DNA of 64,000 bases from Streptomyces sp. NBC_00224 (GTDB lineage Bacteria > Actinomycetota > Actinomycetes > Streptomycetales > Streptomycetaceae). Positions 40,654-48,273 of this stretch are shown here, piece by piece; position 1 is the stretch's first letter, and each line of letters opens with the position of its first letter. The position numbers and the translations under genes are program-made. Location: the NCBI RefSeq assembly GCF_041435195.1, contig NZ_CP108106.1, forward strand, positions 1 to 64,000, given 5' to 3'. The notes beneath the pieces were generated by a model. That model was given only the letters and a program-made list of their open reading frames with translations. It was not told where the DNA came from and made no database searches.

Positions 40654-41382
40654 TCATCGGGCGCTTGCGCGCTCCAGCGCGGCGGCAGCCGCACGGGCGA
40701 TGTCCGGACTGGCGAGGATCGCCGCGGTCACGTCGTCGGCTGTGGGCCCGGCCGCCTGGGCCGGCAGGACGACGCACGTCCGGCTCTCCAGCTCATCGAG
40801 GAAGGCGATGCACTCATCGAATTCGACAATGCCCTCCGTCAGGTCAGGGTCAGTCGGTTCATCGGATTCGGCAGCGTCCTGCGTCAGGTTGCGGGCAGTC
40901 AGTTCGACGCACAGACCGGTGAGCGCTGTACGCAGGCTCGACAGGACTGTTTTCATCTCCTGCGGCTTCCTGGCGGTGGCCAGGCTCGGGTACTTCTTCG
41001 TCGGCTGGTACGCCTCGCTCAGGCGCCGTGCGACGACTTGGACGCAGGAGGCCGTCTCGTAGAGCAACTCGTCGGGGTTGCCGAGGGCGAAGAGGGGGCT
41101 GTAGGCACGGCCATCCGCGTCCTTCGCCATCTGATTGCCGATGCCCAGGGCCCGCATTCCGTGGACCTGGGCCAGCAGGTTGACCGCGTGGACCAGCGTG
41201 CGGCTCGCGTCCGTGATGGACTGGACCATGCGGCGCACGGTGCCCTGGCGCTCTTTGGCGGTGGTCTCCTTCTCCTCTGCCGTCAGGGCCTGGTGCTCGG
41301 CCCCCAGACTCTCGAAGGCCGCCACGAGTCCCATCGCGACGGTACGGAGGTGATCACCTTCGGCGCAGGGCTGCTCGGTCAT
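40654..41382 (-). CDS. Unknown helical protein, 242 residues
   Basis: ATG 41382 follows GGAAGG on the minus strand. Long helices dominate (TTAKERQGTVRRMVQSITDA, ASRTLVHAVNLLAQVHGMRA), with a conserved-looking middle (GIGNQMAKDADGRAYSPLFA). The C-terminal helices are acidic (DEPTDPDLTEGIVEFDECIA). No membrane segment or motif. It is a single gene transcribed leftward, opposite to its neighbours. Confidence 0.6.
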   Translation of the reverse strand: MTEQPCAEGDHLRTVAMGLVAAFESLGAEHQALTAEEKETTAKERQGTVRRMVQSITDASRTLVHAVNLLAQVHGMRALGIGNQMAKDADGRAYSPLFALGNPDELLYETASCVQVVARRLSEAYQPTKKYPSLATARKPQEMKTVLSSLRTALTGLCVELTARNLTQDAAESDEPTDPDLTEGIVEFDECIAFLDELESRTCVVLPAQAAGPTADDVTAAILASPDIARAAAAALERASAR

Positions 41383-41403
41383 CGCAGGCCTTCCGGTTCG
41401 TTG

Positions 41404-41610
41404 ATGCGACGCAAGCTCGCCGTGCCGCACGCGGTGACGCGCCAGATGGTCGCGCCGTCGCATACAACGGGTCAAAGGCCGAAGGGACACGCGGCACGGG
41501 AGGCTGCGCCCCCCGAGTTACCTTTCTCGTGGCTCCGCAATGCCGACGTCCCCTTCGCGATGCTCCGCGACGGGACCTTATACAAGCCGGAACCGGCTGC
41601 GGCCAGGTGA
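41404..41610 (+). CDS. Possible small protein, 68 residues
   Basis: ATG 41404 opens a frame with a basic N-terminus and a protein-like end (LPFSWLRNADVPFAMLRDGT). There is no clear ribosome binding site. The gap 41383-41727 otherwise shows only a GC-rich spacer. Confidence 0.3.
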   Translation: MRRKLAVPHAVTRQMVAPSHTTGQRPKGHAAREAAPPELPFSWLRNADVPFAMLRDGTLYKPEPAAAR

Positions 41611-41727
41611 GGAGTCCAGACCGCTCGGTCAGTCCTCCGGCCGAAGCCGCTGACGAGCGGCCTTAGGTCGCTGGTCATAGTCAGGCGCGAACAGATCAGG
41701 AAGCGCCAGGGGTGCGATGATTCGTTC

Positions 41728-42117
41728 GTGGTGACAGATGACGAGTGGGCTCGGATTCGGAAGAACCTGCGCTTCGGACAGGTCTTCGAGGGAACGGTGG
41801 TGAAGGTTCCCCGACCTGGTGCGATCGGGATCTTCGTGGATATCGGCCTGAGCGTCGGAGGCTTCGTCGACGTCTTGCTGCTACCGGAGGAGAGCGAGGC
41901 ATGGCCGGTGGAAGGCACCGTTGCCGATTTCGAAATCTGGTGGGCTGACAGCCGTCAACAGATCCGGCTGAAGCCGACCGATGCCCGGTATCTGCGGAAC
42001 GACTTCACGAATTTCGTCGAAGGGTGGCGTCCCAGTTGGTCATCCGACGTAGGCCAGCCCGTTCGCGATCCGGGACCTCCGACCCTCGACGAGCTGCAGT
42101 CCGCGTTTTCGCTCTGA
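41728..42117 (+). CDS. S1-like RNA-binding domain protein
   Basis: 129 residues from GTG 41728. Residues ~18-75 resemble an S1 OB-fold: FGQVFEGTVVKVPRPGAIGI then FVDIGLSVGGFVDVLLLPEE, followed by VADFEIWWADSRQQIRLKP. Such single S1-domain proteins in Streptomyces are uncharacterised; RNA or single-strand binding is inferred from the fold. It stands alone between a gap and the convergent methyltransferase gene. Confidence 0.55.
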   Translation: MVTDDEWARIRKNLRFGQVFEGTVVKVPRPGAIGIFVDIGLSVGGFVDVLLLPEESEAWPVEGTVADFEIWWADSRQQIRLKPTDARYLRNDFTNFVEGWRPSWSSDVGQPVRDPGPPTLDELQSAFSL

Positions 42118-42192
42118 CAGGCCGCGGCCAGTTGACCTCCCCACAGGTCAAGCAGAGCGTGACACACAGCCTCTTCTAGCCGCCGTCCCCGG

Positions 42193-43374
42193 TCAGGGAC
42201 GGCCAGCGAAGGCGGGCAGAGGCTCACTCGGGGCTCGCAGCCACGTGTGCTGGCCGTGGCAGTCAACGGTCAGGCCGAGCTGGCCGAGGCCCGGCTCGCC
42301 GTGGTCGCGCCACCAGGCATGAGCGCGCTCGGCCTCATCCCACAGCCGGCGGTCGCCGTACTGGTAGACCGTGGACGGTGCTTCGTCGCCGTCGTCGCGG
42401 AAGAGGACACAGGCCCACGACCGGTCCGCGCCGAGTCCGCACAGCCATACCGGACGGCGGCCGTCTTGCGGTGAGTCGAAGAGGACCGTGCAGGAGGGGA
42501 TGAGGAGGCCGAGGACGAACCGGCCGATGTCCCACTCTGCTCCGAAGCTCTCGTTCAGCGTGAGCGTGGTGGTGCTCTGTTCTGCCTTCTCCCGGGATTC
42601 GGCGGTGACATAGTCCCCGTAGGCGGGTTCGGTCTGGCGCTGGGCTCGCAGGCTCATGAACTGCACCAGGCCGGTGAACAGCCCGCTCGCGCTCTGGCCG
42701 TCCTGGGAGAGGGTTAGCTGGGCGGTGGCCTCCAGGCGGGTGAAGGGGGTGCCCCAGGGCACCACGATCCGCCCGCCCGGCCGGCACTGCTCCAGCCAGG
42801 CGGCCGGGACGGTCCGTACACCGCAGGTGGCGACGATCCGGTCATACGGTGCCCCGGGCCGGTATCCGGCAAAGCCGTCCCCGCGCACCACGCTCACCCC
42901 ACCCAGACCATGCCGCTCCAACGACATGCGGGCCATGTCGGCGAGAGCCGGGTCCACCTCAATCGTGGTCACCGCCCCGGCGCCGAGCCGTTGCGCCAGG
43001 AGTGCGGCATTCCAGCCCGTGCCGGTACCGACCTCCAGGACTCGCTGGCCGGGCCGCACATCGAGATCCTTCAGCATCGCGGCGACGACGGAGGGGGCGG
43101 ACGCCGATGACGACGCCGTCCTCCCCTGCTCCAGCCCCTGGTGTGTGCCGTCGTCCCACTGCGTCACCAGCGGGTCAGCGGAGTCGGCCGCAGCAGTCCA
43201 CCGTGCCGGCTCCACGCTCCGGTCGACCGCCGTGACCGTGCCCGTGGCCACGTGGTGCTGCCACACCACATCGGGCAGGAACCCCTCCCGCGGCAGTTCC
43301 TCGAACACCGGTCGCCATCCTGGCGACAGCGCACCATCCCCGGCGAGGCGTGCAACCAGCTCCCGCCAGCTCAC
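42193..43374 (-). CDS. PCMT-like methyltransferase of a peptide-modification type
   Basis: 393 residues; GTG 43374 overlaps the stop of the 42-residue peptide gene upstream (GTGA). The SAM-binding core resembles protein-L-isoaspartate O-methyltransferase: LDVRPGQRVLEVGTGTGWNA, VTTIEVDPALADMARMSLER, GDGFAGYRPGAPYDRIVATC and GGRIVVPWG. An N-terminal ~100-residue and a C-terminal ~150-residue domain are added. Such enlarged PCMT proteins occur with ribosomally made peptides (ATP-grasp and FxLD-type systems), but no ATP-grasp ligase or FxLD motif is nearby. Role: methylation of a peptide or protein aspartate. Confidence 0.75.
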   Translation of the reverse strand: MSWRELVARLAGDGALSPGWRPVFEELPREGFLPDVVWQHHVATGTVTAVDRSVEPARWTAAADSADPLVTQWDDGTHQGLEQGRTASSSASAPSVVAAMLKDLDVRPGQRVLEVGTGTGWNAALLAQRLGAGAVTTIEVDPALADMARMSLERHGLGGVSVVRGDGFAGYRPGAPYDRIVATCGVRTVPAAWLEQCRPGGRIVVPWGTPFTRLEATAQLTLSQDGQSASGLFTGLVQFMSLRAQRQTEPAYGDYVTAESREKAEQSTTTLTLNESFGAEWDIGRFVLGLLIPSCTVLFDSPQDGRRPVWLCGLGADRSWACVLFRDDGDEAPSTVYQYGDRRLWDEAERAHAWWRDHGEPGLGQLGLTVDCHGQHTWLRAPSEPLPAFAGRP

Positions 43375-43499
43375 TTGCCGTGTTTCCCGCCGCCACCCGG
43401 GGCACCACCATCCGTGGTGGGCGGCTCTTGCGGCGGGGTCCACGGCTGCCCCGGCAGCTTGTCGCCCTGACCGTCGTCCGGCTTCTCGTGATCGCCCAC
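43371..43499 (-). CDS. 42-residue Asp/Gly/Pro-rich peptide coupled to the methyltransferase
   Basis: GTG 43499 with GGGGAG 5 bases upstream; the stop overlaps the methyltransferase start. The peptide has an acidic N-terminal half (GDHEKPDDGQGDKLPGQPW) and a glycine-rich basic end (GGAPGGGGKHGK), no cysteine and no signal. The coupling makes it the likely partner or substrate of the methyltransferase; Asp residues beside Gly (DG, GD) are good candidates for isoaspartate chemistry. This is inference. Confidence 0.5.
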   Translation of the reverse strand: MGDHEKPDDGQGDKLPGQPWTPPQEPPTTDGGAPGGGGKHGK

Positions 43500-43623
43500 A
43501 GCAACTCCCCATGCCGACCTACAAGGCCCGTCACCATATTGGCAGGCGACTGCTCGGGACAGACCACGTTCAGGCCATGACCGCGAGCCTGGCCAGCGGC
43601 TGACCATGGATTGGCACCCGTCG

Positions 43624-44055
43624 CTAGAGCTCGTAGTCCTGCGCCAGCTCCTCCCAGCGAATGCTGCGCAGCACAAGGTCGGCGTCCTCGCCCGACGGAA
43701 CCTCCAAGCTGGACTGGAACCAGACCATGGTGAGAGCGGAACGGTGCAGCACCGGGTCGAGTTCAGGGGCGACCGCTGTCGAGCGGAAGGCCCCGATGCA
43801 GGCCACGGAAGGCAGTACCTCAACGGGGCCGAAGGCCCTGGCGGTCTCGTCCGGGTACTCGCGGGAGGGGGCAACCAGATGGACCGGTGTGGAGGGAAAC
43901 GCCCGCTCAGCCTGCCACTGGAGGCCTCTGACCTTCATGTCATTGATGGGCTTGCACGGGTAGCCCTCCAGCAACCCTCCGTACGTCGAGGACATGCCCA
44001 GCTCGGTGAGCTCGATTGAGCGTCCGGACGAGAGGGCTATGTGGCTCAGCGACAT
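43624..44055 (-). CDS. Unknown protein, 143 residues
   Basis: Starts at ATG 44055, just beyond the 3' end of the group II intron. A soluble alpha/beta protein (IELTELGMSSTYGGLLEGYP, VHLVAPSREYPDETARAFGP, LDPVLHRSALTMVWFQSSLE); no known family. It lies upstream of the peptide-methyltransferase pair on the same strand, about 125 bases away, and may be in the same unit. Confidence 0.55.
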   Translation of the reverse strand: MSLSHIALSSGRSIELTELGMSSTYGGLLEGYPCKPINDMKVRGLQWQAERAFPSTPVHLVAPSREYPDETARAFGPVEVLPSVACIGAFRSTAVAPELDPVLHRSALTMVWFQSSLEVPSGEDADLVLRSIRWEELAQDYEL

Positions 44056-44069
44056 TGGTAGTTGGAGGC

Positions 44070-45549
44070 GCGGTGCTCCTTGCGGGCCCGTTTCCTCCGT
44101 CCCCTTTCAATCCGTGCGTGCGGTTTTCCCGCACACGGCTTACCGATGATCTTCTTGGTTGTGTTACGCGGTCTTCGGGTATCGGACCGTGCCGCGAAGG
44201 CGGTACAGCCCATGCCCGCGGAACCAGTCCCCAGTCCATTGCCTGATCTGTCCGGCGCGGAGGTTGCGACCTCTCTTCTTGACCATCAGGCCGAGAAGCC
44301 GCTTCTCCACGTAGGCGTCAACCTGGCGGAACTTGGTGGCTGCGTTGCCGGTCCGGAAGTAGCCGCCCCAGCCGCGCAGGACGGGGTTGATGTCCGCGAT
44401 CACGTCACGGATGTCCGTCCCGCATCGGTTGCGGCCGGTTCGGTCCCGGACCTTCTCCCGGATGCGTTTCATCGCCCGCTGGGACGGCCATCGGTGCAGG
44501 TAGTAGCGCCGAACACGCTTCTGCTCCCACAGCTTTCCCGACATGCGGGCGCGAAAATGACATCCGAGGAAGTCGAAACCTTCCCGGCCCTCCCTGAGAT
44601 CGATCACCTGGGTCTTGTCCGGATGCAGTTGCAGTCCGAGACCGCTTAAGATCTCGCGGGCCGTCTCCAGCGCCGCCTTGGGGGCGCCTGCCTCCATCGG
44701 GTTTGGGGATCTCCACGCGCCTGGCCGGCGCGGGGCGATAGGAGCCGTTTTGCAGGGCGTCACGGAGTTCGTCGAGGAACCGGTGTACTCCGTATCGCTC
44801 CACTTCCTCCAGGGTTACCCGATCCACCCCGGCGGCCCCACGGTTCTCACGCACACGCACCCATGCCCGCCACAGGACGTCACCCCGGTGGATACGGTCG
44901 AACAAGGCATGGAAGCGTCTGCCCGGAGACTGCTTTGCAGCAGCCCATAGCTTGCGTTGAAGTTCTCGCACGTTGTCTCGGACGGGTCCTCGTGCACACT
45001 GCGGGTGCCCGTCGTCGGGGTGGTTGGACCGGGCGGTCCCGGTCATGCCCTTGCGCTTACCCTCTTCGCCAGCGCGATCAAAGTGAGGGCCCTTCCCTCC
45101 CGGCGCGTTATGTTGCACGCCGATCGGCGGTACTACGACCCCCTCGGACTCCCGCTGCACTCCGGAGAACTTCACCATCGGCTTATATCTCCGGTCTCTG
45201 CCCTGACGACGGGCGCGCACAGACGGGTCTCTCCTGTTCCCCACCAGGCCATGAACACGTGCCACTCCCCTTACCCCGGGAGAACCCGACGGGCTGACCC
45301 CGGAACAGGGCCCGCCGGACATGGCCTTCGCCGTGACATGAGCGGCTCGGCTTCTCCATCGTGAGTGTGACGAGGCTGCAGGATTCGCTTGACGCTGCGG
45401 CCCGTGTTCTTGCTCCCTCCGAAGAGGCTCTTGACACCCCGCTCGGCCCGCCGGATCTCTCCGACGAGCTGGGGCCTGCTACCGGGCGCTCCGGTGCCTA
45501 CCCGGGCGGGACTCGCACCCGCAGGTCTGATGGAGCTTTCAGGACGCAC
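44070..45549 (-). mobile_element. Group II intron with internal deletion
   Basis: The 5' end is GTGCGTCCTGAAAGC (reading from 45549 on the minus strand), matching the GUGYG consensus. Domain V is a 33-base hairpin (44109-44141) with the AGC triad and a GAAA loop. The intron-encoded protein lies between. The 3' boundary (~44070) is approximate. The total of ~1.5 kb is shorter than the usual ~1.9-2 kb because the protein gene is deleted internally. Confidence 0.8.
44164..45046 (-). pseudogene. Group II intron reverse transcriptase, core deleted
   Basis: The N-terminal region is kept (AWVRVRENRGAAGVDRVTLE, VEIPKPDGG), as is the C-terminal X/maturase region (LGLQLHPDKTQVIDLREG, FDFLGCHFRARM, ADINPVLRGWGGYFRTGNA). 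Between them, at about 44700, roughly 200 residues that should hold the RT fingers and palm, including the YADD motif, are missing, and the frame changes. The protein cannot reverse transcribe. The intron could splice only with a maturase supplied from elsewhere. Confidence 0.85.
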
Positions 45550-45663
45550 CATGCCGACACCCTACGTGCAAGATTCACTTCCGATACACGGCCCAGGAGT
45601 TCGACCAGTCCTCGAACATCCATGCCTCCCGAGCGACGCTCCTGCGGAATCCGGCCGGCGCCT

Positions 45664-46010
45664 TCACCCCTGCGCCGAAGCCCAGAAGTCAGCCCAGAGC
45701 CGGGAGCCTTCGGTGACCGACTCGACACCGGGCACGCCGTCGTCGTTGAGATCCTGCCAGCGGCGGGCTTCGGCGTCGGCCAGGAGATGCGCGGCCTGGG
45801 GTGAGGCGGCGGCGAACGCCGGGATGCGCTGGGCCTGGTGGCGAGCTTGTTCGGGGCTGTGGCCGCCGTCGGAGATGAGCCGCATGGCCCACAGCGCGCC
45901 ATCCACCCACGGCGGCCCGACCGCTGCCCATGACCAGTCGATCAGGTGGGCGCGGTCGGTGCTGTCTACCGTGGTACTCCTGAGCCTGTGGAGGTCTGCG
46001 CAGCCAGGAC
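45664..46010 (-). pseudogene. C-terminal fragment of an APH-fold phosphotransferase
   Basis: A frame contains HLIDWSWAAVGPPWVDGALW, then RLISDGGHSPEQARHQAQ and PAFAAASPQAAHLLADAEAR, the C-terminal part of an aminoglycoside-phosphotransferase-fold protein including the metal-binding Asp (IDW). No N-terminal lobe or HGD loop exists upstream, where GTGGTGGGG repeats begin. It is a truncated relic, probably cut by the rearrangement that brought in the transfer operon. Confidence 0.5.
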
Positions 46011-46056
46011 GCGGCAGCGACGGCGCAACGCAGACCGGCCAGAGCCGACCATCTGC

Positions 46057-46409
46057 CGTGGTGGGGGTCATGGTGCGCCCCACCATGACCCCCACCACGC
46101 CCCTGTGAGGCTCGGCCCCATCCGGACTGCGCAACGGCGACGGCGCTTGGCACGTGTGACCGAATGCGCAGTCGGAGCCACGGTCCGCCCAGCAACTGCG
46201 CACGGCTCTCTTCTCGCATCACTGCCGCCACAGCACTTGTTGCCCCCGCCGGACGAAGCCCGCGCGGCGTGGTGGGGGCATGGGTGGGCCCCCATGAGCC
46301 CCACCACGGCTTTTGTGTCCTGTTCGTGACTGTGGTGGGGGTCTGGTGGTGGGTGGTGTGGTGGGGGTCGGCAGGTTTTCTCGAGGTCAGTAATCACCCA
46401 TTCTGACCT
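46057..46409 (+). promoter_or_regulatory. Operator-like repeat array before the transfer operon
   Basis: A 19-bp perfect inverted repeat CGTGGTGGGGGTCATGGTG (46057-46075) with its complement (46081-46099). A related palindrome spans 46268-46308 (arms CGTGGTGGGG/CCCCACCACG with central CATG). Two further direct copies of GTGGTGGGGGTC lie at 46332-46343 and 46358-46369. AGGTCAG/CTGACCT (46384-46409) sits 12 bases before the first start codon. Probably binding sites for a transfer regulator; a role as a transfer recognition locus is possible. No regulator gene is adjacent. Confidence 0.75.
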
Positions 46410-46421
46410 GGGAGTTCGAAC

Positions 46422-47360
46422 ATGTCCTCTGGCATGCAGCAGGCCCCGCTGAGCGCGGCTGCTGCTCCGATGGCGGGGGGCGCGCGGCTGGAGGCGATGC
46501 GGCGGCGTGTCCGCCTCTCGCGCCTCGCCCTGTGGGGCGTTATAGCCTCCGGTCCCGTCGCCCTGGCGGTCGCCGTCGCCTCCAGCGCACCCACGGTGAA
46601 GACGGCCACCCCGGCGAGCCCCGCGCCGTCGCGCAGCACGACGACCGCCGCTTACGCGGCCCCAGCGGGCTTTGCGCAGCTGTTCGTCGGCGCGTGGCTG
46701 CGCAGCACGACGAGTGATCCGTCGAGTGCACAGGCGCGGCTTGCGCAGTCCATGGCGCCCGGCGTCGACTTGCCCGAGTCGGCGGGTGCGCAGTCGGCGC
46801 CCGCGTCGGTGACCGCGCTGCGCAGTGCGCAGCGCGCCAGGGGCATGTGGTCGGTGACGGTGGCCGCGCAGTACGCCGACGGCACGGTGCGCTACTACGC
46901 GGTCCCGGTTGCCGCCGATGCCTCAGGCTCCTCGTTCGCCGTGACCGGTGCGCCGGGTGTGGTGGCCGGACCGGGCCGGGCCGCGATGGCGAAGTCGCCG
47001 TACGGCGTGTCAGTCCCGGCCGGTGATCTGACTTCCGCCATCGGGCAGTTCCTCGGCGCCTACCTCACCGGGGCCGGCGAGGTCGAGCGTTACCTCGCAC
47101 CGGGCGTGAAGTTGAGCGCTGTCTCCCCTGCCCCGTTCCAAGGGGCAACGGTGCAGCGGATATCCGCCGCCGAGACGGTAGCGGCAGCTGAGCGTGTTCC
47201 GGCGGACGGCACCACGGTCCGGGTCCTGGCGGCGGTGGAGGCCCGCGACCGCGTCGGCCGCTGGCCGCTGGCGTACGAACTGGCCCTCAAGGCCCGCTCT
47301 GGCCGCTGGGAGATCACGGCATTGGACTCCGGGACCGCCCAGGACGGGGGTGCCCGGTGA
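46422..47360 (+). CDS. TcpC-like conjugal transfer protein
   Basis: 312 residues, ATG 46422. A cytoplasmic N-terminus is followed by one membrane segment at ~33-53 (ALWGVIASGPVALAVAVASS), an Ala/Thr/Pro-rich linker and a C-terminal region of two similar NTF2-like repeats (FAQLFVGAWLRSTTSDPSSA and LTSAIGQFLGAYLTGAGEVE). This is the layout of TcpC, the VirB8-like component of Gram-positive type IV secretion systems. It starts the operon; its stop overlaps the next start (GTGA). Confidence 0.75.
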   Translation: MSSGMQQAPLSAAAAPMAGGARLEAMRRRVRLSRLALWGVIASGPVALAVAVASSAPTVKTATPASPAPSRSTTTAAYAAPAGFAQLFVGAWLRSTTSDPSSAQARLAQSMAPGVDLPESAGAQSAPASVTALRSAQRARGMWSVTVAAQYADGTVRYYAVPVAADASGSSFAVTGAPGVVAGPGRAAMAKSPYGVSVPAGDLTSAIGQFLGAYLTGAGEVERYLAPGVKLSAVSPAPFQGATVQRISAAETVAAAERVPADGTTVRVLAAVEARDRVGRWPLAYELALKARSGRWEITALDSGTAQDGGAR

Positions 47361-47698
47361 ACACGGTGCACAGTCTGATGCTCGCGGGAGAGCTCAACGA
47401 TCTCGGTGACAGCTGGATCAACATGTTCAAGGAGTGGGCGACCAAGGGCCTGCAGGCCGGCCTGGTCTGCCTGGTGGTCGTCATCATGATCCAGAAATTC
47501 AGTCTCAAGGCCGGGATCGGCGCCCTGCTGCTGATGATCATCGCGCTCGGGCTGTACAACTCGCGCGACAGCCTGGCGAAGATGTTCGAGGACGAGGTGA
47601 ACAACCCCTCCAAGGGCGCCCCCTTCCCCGGCCTCGTCCAACAGGTCGACCCCACAGCGTCCCGCGCACATGCGCCGAGCGACGGAGGCTCGTTGTGA
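47357..47698 (+). CDS. Small integral membrane transfer protein
   Basis: 113 residues, GTG 47357 overlapping the TcpC-like stop. An N-terminal amphipathic part (LNDLGDSWINMFKEWATKG) precedes two membrane segments, LQAGLVCLVVVIMIQKF and AGIGALLLMIIALGLY, and a hydrophilic tail. Size and topology suit a VirB2/VirB3-like small subunit of the transfer channel. Coupled by GTGA to both neighbours. Confidence 0.6.
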   Translation: MNTVHSLMLAGELNDLGDSWINMFKEWATKGLQAGLVCLVVVIMIQKFSLKAGIGALLLMIIALGLYNSRDSLAKMFEDEVNNPSKGAPFPGLVQQVDPTASRAHAPSDGGSL

Positions 47699-48273
47699 GC
47701 GCGACCGCCGGGCGGGTGGGTCGCTTCTACACCACGGCACGCCGCCACCCCTGGGTGCTGGGCAAGGTCGCCGACTGGCGAATCCCCCTCGGGCCGTACA
47801 CCCCGGCGCAGATCACGGTCGCCGTCGGCGGCGGCCTGCTCCTGGTCAAGACCATCAGCTGGTGGTCGTGGATGGGGCCGGTGCCGATTGCGGCCTGGGT
47901 CCTGGCCGTCTGGACCGTACGCCGGCCGAAGATGAGGGGGCGCGCCCCGCTCCAGGCCGCCGTGGGATGGATGCTGCTCGGCTGGCAGCCGCGGGGCGGG
48001 CGGATCGGCGGGCGGGCCGCCCGCGACCGCGTGCCACGAGCGCTGCTCGGCGGCTTCAGCATCGAGGCCGGGTGCGCCCCGGTCGCATCGGCCGCGTCGC
48101 TGGGGGCGGCTCCGCCGTCCGCGCGGGCGCCCCGCCGGAGCAGGTCCGCACAACCTCCGTCTTCGCCCCACTCTCCGGTCCGGACCGCTTCTGCGGGTTC
48201 TCCAGCTCCGGTGCGGCCGGTGTCGGCTGTGCAGCAGTTGCTCGCACTCTCCGAGAGCGGGGGTGTGCGGTGA
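47695..48273 (+). CDS. PrgI/TcpE-like membrane transfer protein
   Basis: 192 residues, GTG 47695. After a hydrophilic N-terminus (RVGRFYTTARRHPWVLGKVA) come two close membrane segments, ITVAVGGGLLLVKTISWW and MGPVPIAAWVLAVWTV, then a Pro/Ser/Ala-rich cytoplasmic tail. Two closely spaced N-terminal segments and position before the VirB4-like ATPase match PrgI/TcpE-type (VirB3-like) proteins. GTGA overlap with the ATPase. Confidence 0.65.
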   Translation: MSATAGRVGRFYTTARRHPWVLGKVADWRIPLGPYTPAQITVAVGGGLLLVKTISWWSWMGPVPIAAWVLAVWTVRRPKMRGRAPLQAAVGWMLLGWQPRGGRIGGRAARDRVPRALLGGFSIEAGCAPVASAASLGAAPPSARAPRRSRSAQPPSSPHSPVRTASAGSPAPVRPVSAVQQLLALSESGGVR

